A stretch of DNA of 59,409 bases from NCBI GenBank assembly GCA_902794535.1, contig CADBHQ010000025.1, positions 1 through 59,409 on the forward strand, in the 5' to 3' direction. Below are positions 16,301 through 27,574 of the stretch, piece after piece (position 1 is the stretch's first letter; each line of letters begins with the position of its first letter). This stretch comes from Fibrobacter succinogenes (GTDB lineage Bacteria > Fibrobacterota > Fibrobacteria > Fibrobacterales > Fibrobacteraceae). The notes under the pieces are model-generated. The model had not been told where the DNA came from, ran no database searches, and was given only the letters and a program-made list of their open reading frames with translations. Made by a program: the position numbers and the translations under genes.

Positions 16301-17035
16301 ATGCGGCAGTTTGACGTCATTGTTCTAGAAGAAAACTCTCCGCAATTCGATAACTGGACACCCCCTTTTGAAGACCCGGCATTAGGCTGGTCGCACGACA
16401 GCGACTGGAACCGCCCGTTGCAAAGCATCGATGCCGAATGGGTCGTAATTGCGCAGCCTGCGGTAACGATTGACCGAGACTTTCTGAACAACTTAGCAGA
16501 AGTGATTGAAGGATTCCCGATGGCCGACGCATTCGCGCCGAGGGTCAAGAATAACGGGCATTTTTACGGCGGACTGTTGCTTAACAGAAGCAAGGGATTC
16601 GCCCCGATTTCTGAAAACGAGAAAATGCGATTTGTCGCAGCCCCGAATCCGATGATTGCGGTATTTTCGAGCCGGATTATTCAACGCACCGGCCTGTTTG
16701 ACTTGGACTTGCCTCCCGAATTCAGACTGATTGACTACACGCTGCGCATGGCTCATGCTGGCGGTAAAATGTTTAGCGTGCCATACCTTGTGGCAAGAAC
16801 GTCGCAACTTACCGACGAGAGTAGCCTAAATCAGGTTGGCCCGCTGTGGGAAATCTATTACAAGAGCCTCCCCGTTGGTCTGCTATCTGCCTTCACGTTC
16901 CGCCATCTGACCATGCTCCCAAAATTCTTGGGTCTCGACAAAGGCAAAAAACGCCGTCAGTTCAAGCGCGACAAAGCAACATCGCTCTCGAAACTTTCTG
17001 CAGAATACCTGAAAGATATAATGTGCAATGTGTAA
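16301..17035 (+). CDS. Divergent GT2-like glycosyltransferase domain protein
   Basis: 244 residues without membrane segments. It has the order of a family-2 glycosyltransferase: [20 protein letters not shown] (position of the metal-binding region), AFAPRVKNNGHFYGG, and IQRTGLFDLDLPPEF followed by DYTLRMAHAGGKMFSVPYLV (the usual acceptor-site region). A classical DxD is not visible and the N-terminal nucleotide-binding part is short, so activity is uncertain. It follows the PorV/PorQ-like gene after 12 bp, so it may act on envelope glycans. Its last residues MCNV and the stop codon are supplied by an ATGTG repeat. Confidence 0.6.
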   Translation: MRQFDVIVLEENSPQFDNWTPPFEDPALGWSHDSDWNRPLQSIDAEWVVIAQPAVTIDRDFLNNLAEVIEGFPMADAFAPRVKNNGHFYGGLLLNRSKGFAPISENEKMRFVAAPNPMIAVFSSRIIQRTGLFDLDLPPEFRLIDYTLRMAHAGGKMFSVPYLVARTSQLTDESSLNQVGPLWEIYYKSLPVGLLSAFTFRHLTMLPKFLGLDKGKKRRQFKRDKATSLSKLSAEYLKDIMCNV

Positions 17036-17073
17036 TGTGGAATTAAACATTTCACATCTCACACTTCACATTC
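17021..17073. repeat. ATGTG-type degenerate inverted repeat, copy 2
   Basis: Units ATGTGCAATGTGTAATGTGG, then complementary units TTTCACATCTCACACTTCAC. It lies between convergent genes and supplies the last codons and stop of the GT2-like gene. Confidence 0.7.
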
Positions 17074-17519
17074 TAAAAGAATACCCAAACAGCGAGCCAG
17101 AAGACCATCAGGCAGAATTCCATTTCTTTCGAGATTTTAGAAAGGAACGTGCTGCAAAGAGTCATGCAAAGTAAGGCCGCAATGCGGGTCCAGGCGATGT
17201 CGATTCCGTGGTAATAGAGCGAGATTCCGCCAAAGAGTTCAATCCAGCACCAGAGCGACTGCGCAAGCACCAGATAACGCCTGCGGTAAAGCGAAAGCGA
17301 TGTGGTTGAAAGGCAGAGGCAGAGTGCGAGCATGCGGAACGGATAATGTTCAAGCGTCGGATCGTTGATGTCACCGGCAAAATAGCAGAACACGCCGAAC
17401 AGCACCAGGAACACGGACAGAAGCGCACCGTTGCGATAAGGCGACGAGCCCTTGCGCCACAAGAATGAGGCGCAACCGAGAGCAATCAGGCACGAAAGCG
17501 AATTAGCGAGCGGAGTCAT
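17073..17519 (-). CDS. Small membrane protein at the end of the cytochrome operon
   Basis: 148 residues with about five hydrophobic segments (for example GALLSVFLVLFGVFCYFAG, FRMLALCLCLSTTSLSLY, IAALLCMTLCSTF). Its start overlaps the last 17 bases of the NrfD-cytochrome gene, so it is the last gene of that operon. Its place fits a small membrane subunit of the complex (compare ActF of alternative complex III), but no specific motif supports this. Confidence 0.65.
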   Translation of the reverse strand: MTPLANSLSCLIALGCASFLWRKGSSPYRNGALLSVFLVLFGVFCYFAGDINDPTLEHYPFRMLALCLCLSTTSLSLYRRRYLVLAQSLWCWIELFGGISLYYHGIDIAWTRIAALLCMTLCSTFLSKISKEMEFCLMVFWLAVWVFF

Positions 17520-19293
17520 TATCGCCCTCCTTTGCCGATTCTGTAGCTGATTTTGCCAGAGTCTGCATGTAATTCACAAGGCCCAAAGCTTCGCTTGGAG
17601 TCAAGCGGCCCGCGTAAGCATTCATATTGTTGCGACCGTTCAAAATCACCTTGACCAAGGAATCTGCGCCCAAGCTATCGAGGCGTTGTGTATCGAGCTT
17701 TTGCGGCACCGGATAAAATTCACGCACAAATTTTTCGTTGAATTTGCCATCAACGCCGTGACAAGTGGCACAGCGGGCATTCCAAAGCAAGCGAGCGTGA
17801 CTTTGAGAAACCGGAGCGTCAACGCCTATGGATTGCGAATCAATCGTATTCGTTGAATTTTGAGAAGAGCCGCCGGCAAAGAATGCACCCGCACAAGCCG
17901 CCACAAGAACAAGCAAAATAGCAGCCATCCACTTTTCATGGCGAGGCAAGGTAAACGCATGTTCCACAAAGTAGGCTCGGAGATACAATGTCACCGTCGT
18001 CACCAAGGCGATAACCGGATACAGAAGCGGGACAATGTTTGCAAACGAAAATTCTACGTTTGCAAAAACACTCTGGCTCAAAACCCAAATCGAGTAGACC
18101 AGCGCAAAGGCAAAGCCCACAAGCAACGGGAGGCGCAGCACATGGTATTCTTCGGAAGCCCAAGGCTGAATGTAAAAGCCTTTCTTGGGCTTTTCAATAC
18201 CGCGCGCGCCCTCTTTTTCAAGTTCCTGCTGTTCGGCGTCAGCCAAATCGGTGCCATCGACTTCGCCAAAATAAGAACCGGCGCCTTCCATTTTCCAGCT
18301 CAAGTAGCGGCGAATTCCAAAGAACAACAACACGAAACCGCCCACCGAGAAGGCAATAAGACCCCAGTCAATCCAATTCAGGGGCGATGCCGCATACGAG
18401 CCGAATTCTGGCGAAACGATGTAAAGGCGTTCCAAGAAAAGTCCGATTAATACGCTCAACGAAAGCGCGATTCGGCCCCACTTGTTTTCGCGAATGACCG
18501 CAATCATGCGGAACTGCGGCAAGACGCCCGCAAAAATAAACGCCGAAGTGCAAAGGGAGCCTTTCAGCATCAAGTCCCAAACCCAAATGGCGCACATGAA
18601 CCAAGAGAAAATCAACTGCAAGCGCTCCAAAAGACGCACTCGGTAGCCCTCGGAACACAAGAGCAAATTCATGAGAGCAAGGCCCGAGAATATGGCCCCC
18701 GCAATAAAGTAAACCGGGAAAAATGCCCCGCGCCACTCAGGCACAAATGTGGTCGCAAAATCGAGACTCACCACCGTATGCACCCAGAGCACCAGCGGGA
18801 ACAGGAGCCACGCCATAGGCTTGCGGTATTTATCGAGGGCCGGGATTTCGCGCGTTTTCAAGTGCGTCATGAAAAACACAAGCGAAAGGAGCGCGTACAC
18901 CGCAATGCAGCAGAAATCCCAAACCAGGGGCGAACCGACATTCGCAAAATTCCCGCGGGCATCCAGAAGCGGCATGACCATGTAAAAGTTTTCGACAACG
19001 CCCAAGTGCATCAGCGGGAAAATGCCTGCAAACACAAGGCACACAAGCGTCGAAAGTTCTGCAATCAAGGCAGTACGACGGTCAAGCTTAATATCGAGCG
19101 CAAGGAAAATTGCCGACAAAAGCGTGCCGGCATGGGCAAGCCCAATCCAGAAAACAAACAGGCTGATAGGCGTACCCCAGAAGGTGCGAGAATCCACCAT
19201 CCAGGCAGAAGGGCCTTCAAAAATCGAATAACCCAGCGCATAAAGCCCCGGCAAGAACAGCGCAAGACCTGCAAGCATCAAGTACTTGAACAT
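17503..19293 (-). CDS. NrfD/ActC-like quinol-interacting membrane subunit fused to a monoheme cytochrome c
   Basis: 596 residues. The first 380 form about ten membrane helices of the NrfD/PsrC/ActC kind (MFKYLMLAGLALFLPGLYAL, FWIGLAHAGTLLSAIFLALD, MHLGVVENFYMVMPLLD). After a cytoplasmic-looking linker there are more helices (about 395-480), then a cytochrome c domain with CATCH at residue 508 and a possible Met ligand in GRNNMNAYAG. NrfD-type subunits exchange electrons with the quinone pool; the fused heme domain gives a direct periplasmic exit. The start overlaps the Fe-S gene stop (TAATG). A NrfD-cytochrome c fusion is unusual and could be a merge of ActC/ActD/ActE-type subunits. Confidence 0.8.
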   Translation of the reverse strand: MFKYLMLAGLALFLPGLYALGYSIFEGPSAWMVDSRTFWGTPISLFVFWIGLAHAGTLLSAIFLALDIKLDRRTALIAELSTLVCLVFAGIFPLMHLGVVENFYMVMPLLDARGNFANVGSPLVWDFCCIAVYALLSLVFFMTHLKTREIPALDKYRKPMAWLLFPLVLWVHTVVSLDFATTFVPEWRGAFFPVYFIAGAIFSGLALMNLLLCSEGYRVRLLERLQLIFSWFMCAIWVWDLMLKGSLCTSAFIFAGVLPQFRMIAVIRENKWGRIALSLSVLIGLFLERLYIVSPEFGSYAASPLNWIDWGLIAFSVGGFVLLFFGIRRYLSWKMEGAGSYFGEVDGTDLADAEQQELEKEGARGIEKPKKGFYIQPWASEEYHVLRLPLLVGFAFALVYSIWVLSQSVFANVEFSFANIVPLLYPVIALVTTVTLYLRAYFVEHAFTLPRHEKWMAAILLVLVAACAGAFFAGGSSQNSTNTIDSQSIGVDAPVSQSHARLLWNARCATCHGVDGKFNEKFVREFYPVPQKLDTQRLDSLGADSLVKVILNGRNNMNAYAGRLTPSEALGLVNYMQTLAKSATESAKEGDNDSAR

Positions 19294-20180
19294 TAGCGCC
19301 TCCCCCGCATAAATACCACGGAAGGATCAAGGTCGGCTAGTTCTCGCGGCGCGTACAGTTCTCGATTCTTGGTAAGCTTTACCAGCGGCGACTTTTCATC
19401 GAGCCAGTTGCCAAAGATGATGGCGTTCTTGGGGCAAGCTTCGGCGCAAGCGGTTTTGACGCCACGACCTCGCCATTCTTCAGCAGAGGCGTCAACGGTA
19501 AGCGAGGTCTTGAATTTAAGGCGGTCGTTCTGCAGGCGGTGCAGGCAAAGACTGCATTTTTCCATGACGCCCTTGTCGCGGAGCGGGACTTCGCGATTGA
19601 ACTGTCGGGCAAGCCCGAGTTTCTGGGCATCGTTAAAATTGAACTTTCGAGCCTGAACGGGGCAATTTGCGCCGCAGAAACGACTTCCCGTGCAACGCTT
19701 GTACATCATGGCGCTTAGGCCATCGGGTGTGTGGTTTGCGGCCCCCGTCGGGCATACTCGCTCGCACGGAGCATTCCCGCAGTGCGCGCACATGAAGGGG
19801 GCGCTGCCGCGCATGTCGACCCAGTGCATAAAACGCCCGCGGGCAGCATCTTCGTCGGGAACCAGCGGCACGTTGTTTTCGAGGTTGCAAGCCAGAATAC
19901 ACTTGCCGCAACCGTCGCAAGCATCCAAGTCGATGGCCATGCCAAAACGGTTGAGGGTCGAGGCTCCCGGAATCTTGAGGGCACCCGGAGTCGGGATTTT
20001 CACGAGGTCGAGGGATTTTTTCGCCTGCGACAGGGCCAACTTGACTTCGTCTTCAAAACGCTTGAGGCTAGGCAAATCGCCGGCGAGTTCTTCGAGCGGA
20101 ATCTTGCGGCAGCCAAACAGCAGCCCCATTACCGCTACCAGAGAACAACTCTTGATGAATTCGCGACGATCCATACCCAT
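19293..20180 (-). CDS. Ferredoxin-type subunit with four [4Fe-4S] motifs, Tat signal
   Basis: 295 residues. The N-terminus RREFIKSCSLVAVMGLLFGC is a Tat signal with a Cys that could be lipidated. The four cluster motifs of the NrfC/PsrB/ActB2 family are present: CDGCGKCILACN, CAHCGNAPCERVCPTGA, CTGSRFCGANCP and CSLCLHRL with CAEACPKNAI. It should pass electrons between the NrfD subunit and the multiheme cytochromes on the outside. The molybdopterin-like half that ActB carries in alternative complex III is absent here. One-base overlap with the NrfD gene downstream; the pentaheme cytochrome gene lies 16 bp upstream. Confidence 0.88.
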   Translation of the reverse strand: MGMDRREFIKSCSLVAVMGLLFGCRKIPLEELAGDLPSLKRFEDEVKLALSQAKKSLDLVKIPTPGALKIPGASTLNRFGMAIDLDACDGCGKCILACNLENNVPLVPDEDAARGRFMHWVDMRGSAPFMCAHCGNAPCERVCPTGAANHTPDGLSAMMYKRCTGSRFCGANCPVQARKFNFNDAQKLGLARQFNREVPLRDKGVMEKCSLCLHRLQNDRLKFKTSLTVDASAEEWRGRGVKTACAEACPKNAIIFGNWLDEKSPLVKLTKNRELYAPRELADLDPSVVFMRGRR

Positions 20181-20196
20181 AAGATACCTTCACGAA

Positions 20197-20748
20197 TCAG
20201 CGGTGGCAAGCGGCGCAGTACGTGGCCGCCGGCTTAAAGCCTTTTTCTTTGAAAGTTTCGCCCCTGTGGCACTTGAGGCAACTTTGCATATTGAACAATT
20301 CTGCGCCGTAGCGGTTCTGCATATAGCCACGGCCGTGACAATCGGCGCAAGCGACGCCAGCAGCAGCATGCACACCATGGTGAAACACCACATGGTCCGG
20401 CAAATGGCGTTTGTGGGACCACGGGCGGTCATCGGCTTTTGCAAGTACGGAATCCAGCGTCTCGATTCCCGGATTTTCGGTCAGCGGGAGCCTGTGGCAG
20501 TCCATGCAGTCTGCCTTCGAGGGCATAAAGGCATTCGCCGAGGCGCGCGAGCCCGTATGGCAGGCAGCACAGTCCAAACCGATTGAATCGCCGTGCAACG
20601 CATGGTCAAAAGGAATCGAACCCACGGCACGTTCAGGAACGCGCGGCTCCCCCATCAAGAAATCCGCCAAGAAAAAGGAGAATACGACGGCAAAACAAAT
20701 CGCCGACCATTTAAATATTCTTGTATTTTTTCCCTTCTCTCTTCTCAT
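20197..20748 (-). CDS. Pentaheme cytochrome c, ActA-like
   Basis: 183 residues with an N-terminal membrane anchor or signal (WSAICFAVVFSFFLADFL) and five CxxCH sites: CAACH, CMDCH, CADCH, CLKCH and the C-terminal CAACH. IPFDHALHGDSIGLDCAACH and HLPDHVVFHHGVHAAAGVAC match the layout of ActA from alternative complex III and related cytochrome c7-like proteins. Located between the monoheme cytochrome and the ferredoxin subunit genes. Predicted periplasmic electron-transfer subunit. The genes for cytochrome c maturation are not in this window. Confidence 0.85.
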   Translation of the reverse strand: MRREKGKNTRIFKWSAICFAVVFSFFLADFLMGEPRVPERAVGSIPFDHALHGDSIGLDCAACHTGSRASANAFMPSKADCMDCHRLPLTENPGIETLDSVLAKADDRPWSHKRHLPDHVVFHHGVHAAAGVACADCHGRGYMQNRYGAELFNMQSCLKCHRGETFKEKGFKPAATYCAACHR

Positions 20749-20780
20749 AGCTCAGAGCGTAGCGACCTCACCGCTCACAC

Positions 20781-21146
20781 CTATTTAGGTCTCCCCGGGT
20801 CATCGGGATTCTTGAGAATGTACAAGAGCCACGCCGTCATCATTTTCGCCTGCTCTTCGGTAAGCGGAGTGATTTCCATGGCGGGCCATTCTTCGGGGTG
20901 CTGCGGAGTCGGATGCATCAGGTAACGCACCATGCCTTCCGGATTTTCAGCATAATTTGCCACATTGTCGCGCATCGGGGGTGCTGCAAACTTGCGTGCC
21001 CAACGGTGGCAACCGCGACATTCGTTTTCAAAATATTCGTGAGCTTGTGTTTTGAGTTCGGGCGTAACCGGCGGAAGCACAAATGCCTCTACCGCAAATA
21101 AAGCACATACCGCCACAAAAACAATGACTGCCACCCGCAGTTTCAA
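20781..21146 (-). CDS. Monoheme cytochrome c, ActE-like
   Basis: 121 residues; signal anchor MKLRVAVIVFVAVCALFAVE, heme site CRGCH, probable Met ligand in EEWPAMEITPL, C-terminal helix MMTAWLLYIL. First gene of the five-gene operon. The reading frame starts with TTG, 8 nt behind AAAGGATGG; no ATG fits, so TTG is the likely start. Similar small cytochromes accompany ActA in alternative complex III. Confidence 0.8.
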   Translation of the reverse strand: MKLRVAVIVFVAVCALFAVEAFVLPPVTPELKTQAHEYFENECRGCHRWARKFAAPPMRDNVANYAENPEGMVRYLMHPTPQHPEEWPAMEITPLTEEQAKMMTAWLLYILKNPDDPGRPK

Positions 21147-21245
21147 AACACCATCCTTTATAAAATATCATGCCCTGCTAGACAGGGTATTTCCTTTCTT
21201 TTCACAAAACAATATAATTTTTTATCTTTACGTTAGGAGACACAA

Positions 21246-22046
21246 ATGAAAAATTTCTTATTCTGCCTAATGCTTTTGGCGGGTTTTGCCGCAGCGAATA
21301 CGTGCACCGAAGCAATTTTTATATTCCGCAAAGGAAGCTTGGACATTACCCAAGACAAAGCATATCACGATTCCTCGTATTTTGTAGAGAACTACACCCA
21401 TAAAAACGAATGGTCTCACAAAATATATTACACTAACGGGAAAATTGACAGTTTAGTCATGGACCCGATGGAAGATGGTGAAGCCCTTAGAGTTACTCAT
21501 TACTATTGGAATTCCGACGAAAAAATCTCTGGCAAAGGTTCGGAGATAGTCATTTTTCAGGAAACATCAGGCGATACAATCATACTTAATGAAAAAGCCT
21601 ATTCCAACGGAGAATTTGGGAGCTCCTATACGGCAAAGATGACTAACTCATACATGTCCACATTGAATTCAGAGTACAACTCCTTTAAAGAACTTTATTT
21701 CTCGAACGACTCTTTATTCGAGAAAAATATATATGATTATGAATCCAACAATCCTAGACCAGACACTAGTTTTACCATTGGCGATTCGACAAACGATTTT
21801 AAGTGTTATGATTACGCGGTGCAAAACGGAATTGCAGAACTTAATGAAACTATAGAATACATCAAAACAGATAACGGATTCATGCTTAAATATCTAGACG
21901 AATCTTCTGTTGGATATTATTTGCGAGAATTCTTCTTTGTAAATTCTAACGCCACCACGGCCATTCGCAAGCAACGTCCGGCGGTAAAGATTTCACCAAA
22001 AGCTAGGTATTTTGACCTGTTGGGTAGGTATAAGTATACTCGATAA
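21246..22046 (+). CDS. Hypothetical secreted protein with possible type IX-like C-terminal signal
   Basis: 266 residues with signal peptide MKNFLFCLMLLAGFAAA and a Tyr/Ser/Asn-rich body of predicted beta strands (IYYTNGKIDSLVMDP, YYWNSDEKISGKGSEIVIF). The C-terminus ISPKARYFDLLGRYKYTR resembles the last strands of type IX sorting domains (xxDLxGR). TATCTTTA at 21223-21230 and TTAGGAGA before the ATG give a plausible promoter and ribosome binding site. Function unknown. Confidence 0.65.
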   Translation: MKNFLFCLMLLAGFAAANTCTEAIFIFRKGSLDITQDKAYHDSSYFVENYTHKNEWSHKIYYTNGKIDSLVMDPMEDGEALRVTHYYWNSDEKISGKGSEIVIFQETSGDTIILNEKAYSNGEFGSSYTAKMTNSYMSTLNSEYNSFKELYFSNDSLFEKNIYDYESNNPRPDTSFTIGDSTNDFKCYDYAVQNGIAELNETIEYIKTDNGFMLKYLDESSVGYYLREFFFVNSNATTAIRKQRPAVKISPKARYFDLLGRYKYTR

Positions 22047-22050
22047 AGGA

Positions 22051-22076
22051 GATGCCCGCTTGCGCGGGCATGACAG
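22051..22076. repeat. Dispersed palindrome of the GATGCC...GGCATGACA type, copy A
   Basis: ATGCCCGC-TTGC-GCGGGCAT followed by GACAG. Copies with different stems but the same GAT...ATGACA frame are at 58036-58060 (+), 56923-56942 (-) and, weaker, 8263-8288 (-). This one sits directly before mntP. Confidence 0.6.
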
Positions 22077-22084
22077 ATTATAGA

Positions 22085-22648
22085 ATGGGCATTATTGAAA
22101 TTATCATTATTGCGATTGTAGAAGCGATGGATTGCTTCGCCGTCTCGATTGCCACAGGCCTTTCAAAAAAAGGTATCAAATACAGCCGCGCCATGCTCCA
22201 GGCAGTAAGCTTCGGCGTTTTCCAGGGTGGCATGACTTTGCTCGGGTATTTCCTCGGAAGCTTTGCCGAACGCTGGTTCAATTCTGTGGGAACGCCTATC
22301 GCCTGCACCATTCTTTGCATTCTGGGCGGGCGCATGATCTGGGGCGCTGTCCGTGGCGACTCTGGCGAACAGGAAGGCGAACAGATTGCCGCGAAGAACT
22401 TGACAATTGCAAACATCCTGCTGCTTTCGGTTGCGACAAGTATTGACGCATTCGCTGTCGGAATTTCGTTTGCATTCTTGAACGCAAACATGGTTCTTGC
22501 CACCAGCGCCATTGCGCTTGCAAGCTTTATCATGGGCGTTATCGGCTACGAAATCGGCCGTCACGCCGCCAAGCGTTTCAAAACAAAGATTCCTGAAATC
22601 GTCGCAGGGATTATTCTAATTGCGATTGGAATTAAAATGTTTATATAG
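22085..22648 (+). CDS. mntP: Manganese efflux pump MntP
   Basis: 187 residues from ATGGGCATT at 22085. The earlier in-frame ATG (22052) lies in a palindromic repeat and would add non-family residues. Six membrane helices in two repeats, each with the family Asp motif: EAMDCFAVSIATG and ATSIDAFAVGISF. Exports Mn2+ from the cytoplasm. No manganese riboswitch is seen upstream. The pump is preceded by the repeat at 22051-22076. Confidence 0.93.
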   Translation: MGIIEIIIIAIVEAMDCFAVSIATGLSKKGIKYSRAMLQAVSFGVFQGGMTLLGYFLGSFAERWFNSVGTPIACTILCILGGRMIWGAVRGDSGEQEGEQIAAKNLTIANILLLSVATSIDAFAVGISFAFLNANMVLATSAIALASFIMGVIGYEIGRHAAKRFKTKIPEIVAGIILIAIGIKMFI

Positions 22649-22692
22649 GTACGAGGACGGGCGCAAAGCGCCCTTTGAGGTATGAGGTTTGA

Positions 22693-24900
<2,208 letters not shown>

Positions 24901-24946
24901 CCACATTTTCTATATATATGGCGTAAAATTCAATTAGGTTACCCTT

Positions 24947-25717
24947 ATGGAAATCAACAAGGACATTGCCGACATCCGCGCCGCCGAAGCTATTCTTCAT
25001 AAAAAGAAGAAGTACCTGCTGTGCTATCATAATTTTAACGTGAAGAACTGCAAGAAATCTGCCGAAGAAATCCGAAAGATTGCCGCAGCCGCAGGTTCGC
25101 CCATCTCGATTGCCGTCGTACCCTCTATCGGGGGCGTCCCTGAATCCGAAGCAGACGCTTTCCGTGAAGAAATCGGAAAATTCGTGCAGGAAGGCTACGA
25201 AATCTTGCTCCACGGTGTGCGCCACAACGCAGACCTGTTCATCAAGCGTAATCCCATCGGCAAGCTCGCGCTCGCCATTTCGCACAATGGTGCCGAATTT
25301 GCAGGCCTGAACAAGAAAGTTTCCCAGATGCTTTTAAACCGTAGCATCGCCCTCTGGAAGGCCCACGGTTTTGGCCGCCCCTCCGGATTTATCGCGCCAG
25401 TCTGGCTCGATAACAAGCACCTCAAAAAACAGGTACTCGAAGAATTCAACTTCTACGAAGACATGCTCTACATTTACCGCAAGGTCGGTAAAAAAATCAA
25501 GCCGTCGTTCTCGCAGATTTTGACCTTCTCTATTTTCCCGCAGGCACTCCTCGGTGCCATGCAGGTATTCTCACGCATTGCACTACTCCTCTACCGCGGA
25601 ACCCCCCGCCTGGTGATTCACGCCGGTGACATGAAGGCCATGGGCGAACAAAATCTTCTCTCGCTCGTAAAATTTGCCTCGAACCACCGAGAAAAGATCA
25701 TGTACCAGGATCTATAA
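24947..25717 (+). CDS. DUF2334-type polysaccharide deacetylase family protein
   Basis: 256 residues. YLLCYHNFN at the start of the barrel, ISIAVVPSIGGVPESEADAF, EILLHGVRHNAD (metal-type His motif) and PSGFIAPVWL fit the divergent deacetylase family DUF2334. No signal peptide, so it appears cytoplasmic or uses another route. A plausible role is removal of acetyl groups from a cell-wall or lipid-linked sugar. It lies 18 bp before the acyl-CoA synthetase gene and is probably in one operon with it. Confidence 0.75.
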   Translation: MEINKDIADIRAAEAILHKKKKYLLCYHNFNVKNCKKSAEEIRKIAAAAGSPISIAVVPSIGGVPESEADAFREEIGKFVQEGYEILLHGVRHNADLFIKRNPIGKLALAISHNGAEFAGLNKKVSQMLLNRSIALWKAHGFGRPSGFIAPVWLDNKHLKKQVLEEFNFYEDMLYIYRKVGKKIKPSFSQILTFSIFPQALLGAMQVFSRIALLLYRGTPRLVIHAGDMKAMGEQNLLSLVKFASNHREKIMYQDL

Positions 25718-25735
25718 GAGACCGGAGAGACACAA

Positions 25736-27460
25736 ATGATACTCAATAGATTCCTAGCACGAACCGAGTATTCCTCTTACGAGGACCTCTACGAAAACTT
25801 TAAGCTCAATATTCCCGAAGACTTTAACTTCGCCTACGACGTGGTCGACGAATACGCGAAGACCGAACCCAAACGCGAAGCTTTAGTCTGGTGCGACGAC
25901 AACGACGAAAGCCATATTTTTACCTTCAAGGATCTTTCGATTGCCTCGCAGCGCACCGCGAACTTTTTGGTAGAAAAGGGAATCAAGAAGGGCGACCGCG
26001 TGATGCTGATTTTGCGCCGCCGCTACGAATTTTGGTTTTTCCTCTTGGCGCTCCACCGCATTGGTGCAATTGCCATTCCGGCAACGAACATGCTCGCCGC
26101 CGAAGACCTGGAATACCGCTTTAAGGCCGCCGACATCAAGATGGTCGTCTCTTACGACGATCCGGCACTCCAAAAGGAAATCGACACCGCCTGCGAACAC
26201 ACGCGCATTGTCGAAACGCTCGTGACCATCGGGCAGTCCCGTCAGAACTGGATCAACTTCTACGACGACTACGAAATCTGCCCGCCGAGTTTCCCGCGCC
26301 CCACAGGAGATGCCGCCACGCACAATGACGACATCATGATCGTCTACTTTACCAGTGGCACAAGCAGCAACCCGAAAATGGTCGCCCACACCTTCAGTTA
26401 CCCGCTCGGCCACATTGTGACTGCCAAGTACTGGCAAAACGTGATTGACGGCGGCCGCCACCTGACCGTTGCCGAAACCGGCTGGGCCAAGGCGCTCTGG
26501 GGCAAGATTTATGGACAGTGGATTGCAGGTTCTGCCGTATTCACCTACGACATGAACGTGTTCATTCCGGGCAAGCTGCTCGAAAAGATGCAGGAATACA
26601 AGGTGACCACCTTCTGTGCGCCGCCGACCGTTTACCGCTACATTCTGCAGCATGGCGTCGAAAAGTACAACCTTTCCAGCCTCAAGTACTGCACCACCGC
26701 AGGCGAGGCGTTGAACTTGGACATTTACAAGAAGTTCTTCGAAAAGACAGGGCTCCGCCTGCACGAAGGCTACGGCCAAACCGAACTGACCCTCACCACG
26801 GGCAACTTCGAATGGATGGAAGCACGCCCCGGTTCTATGGGCAAGCCCTCCCCCGGCTACCGCATGGATATCGTGGATGCCGACGGCAATAGCTGCGGCC
26901 CCGATGAAGTCGGCGAAATCATCATCAAGATTGACGAAGGCAAGCCCTTCGGCATGTTCGGCGGCTACTACCGCGACGAAGAACGCACCCAGAAAGTCTT
27001 CGAAGGCGGCGTCTACCACACCGGCGACACCGCTACCCGCGACAAGGACGGATTCTTCTGGTTCGTGGGCCGTACCGACGACTTGATCAAGAGTTCCGGC
27101 TACCGCATCAGCCCCTTCGAAGTCGAAGAAGTGCTCCACAAGCACCCGGCCGTTTTGGAAGTGGCCGTTACTGGCGTCGAAGACAAGTCCCGCGGACAGG
27201 CTGTGAAGGCAACCGTCGTGCTCCAGAAGGGCTACGAAGCCTCGAAGGACTTGGCCAAGGAAATCCAGCTGTTCGCAAAAAATGTGGCCGCCTCTTACAA
27301 GAGCCCGCGTATCATCGACTTTGTGTCTGAACTGCCGAAGACCATCAGCGGAAAAATTCGCCGCGCCTCTATCCGCGACAAGGATAAGGAAGATGCAAGT
27401 GCAGCTAAGGACGCAGCCAACGCGGAACAGACCAAGACCGAAGAAAAGTCTGAAGGGTAA
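25736..27460 (+). CDS. AMP-forming acyl-CoA synthetase (medium-chain / acetyl-CoA synthetase-like)
   Basis: 574 residues. Activates a carboxylic acid with ATP and CoA. Motifs: VYFTSGTSSNPKMV (P-loop), YGQTELTLT, GDTATRDKDGFFWFVGRTDD, SSGYRISPFEVE and the catalytic Lys region LPKTISGKIRR near the end. The pattern resembles ACSM-type medium-chain ligases. A short Ala/Lys/Glu tail (KEDASAAKDAANAEQTKTEE) follows the domain. GGAGAG precedes the ATG. Downstream lies a repeat whose first hairpin plus T-run can act as terminator, then fabF, which fits fatty acid recycling or lipid synthesis. Confidence 0.92.
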   Translation: MILNRFLARTEYSSYEDLYENFKLNIPEDFNFAYDVVDEYAKTEPKREALVWCDDNDESHIFTFKDLSIASQRTANFLVEKGIKKGDRVMLILRRRYEFWFFLLALHRIGAIAIPATNMLAAEDLEYRFKAADIKMVVSYDDPALQKEIDTACEHTRIVETLVTIGQSRQNWINFYDDYEICPPSFPRPTGDAATHNDDIMIVYFTSGTSSNPKMVAHTFSYPLGHIVTAKYWQNVIDGGRHLTVAETGWAKALWGKIYGQWIAGSAVFTYDMNVFIPGKLLEKMQEYKVTTFCAPPTVYRYILQHGVEKYNLSSLKYCTTAGEALNLDIYKKFFEKTGLRLHEGYGQTELTLTTGNFEWMEARPGSMGKPSPGYRMDIVDADGNSCGPDEVGEIIIKIDEGKPFGMFGGYYRDEERTQKVFEGGVYHTGDTATRDKDGFFWFVGRTDDLIKSSGYRISPFEVEEVLHKHPAVLEVAVTGVEDKSRGQAVKATVVLQKGYEASKDLAKEIQLFAKNVAASYKSPRIIDFVSELPKTISGKIRRASIRDKDKEDASAAKDAANAEQTKTEEKSEG

Positions 27461-27489
27461 GAGGGGGCTTCGCCCCCTCCCCCCGGTGT

Positions 27490-27574
27490 CACACGGATTT
27501 GGAATCACTAACGTGATTCCTTTTTTTATAATTTAAATTTGGCAAAATGCCGTTAGGCATTTCTAATCCGTGTG
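27490..27574. repeat. GTTA-loop hairpin element with terminal inverted repeats, copy 1
   Basis: Ends CACACGGATT (27490-27499) and AATCCGTGTG (27565-27574) are perfect inverted repeats. Inside are GGAATCAC-TAAC-GTGATTCC (27501-27520), which with the following TTTTTTT can terminate transcription, and AAATGCC-GTTA-GGCATTT (27545-27562). A 32-base stretch at the right end is identical in the copy at 54653-54684. Confidence 0.75.

Noticed and set aside
22047..22084. Riboswitch ahead of mntP
   Set aside because: The only structure is a short palindrome that also occurs elsewhere in the window; no manganese-riboswitch features.
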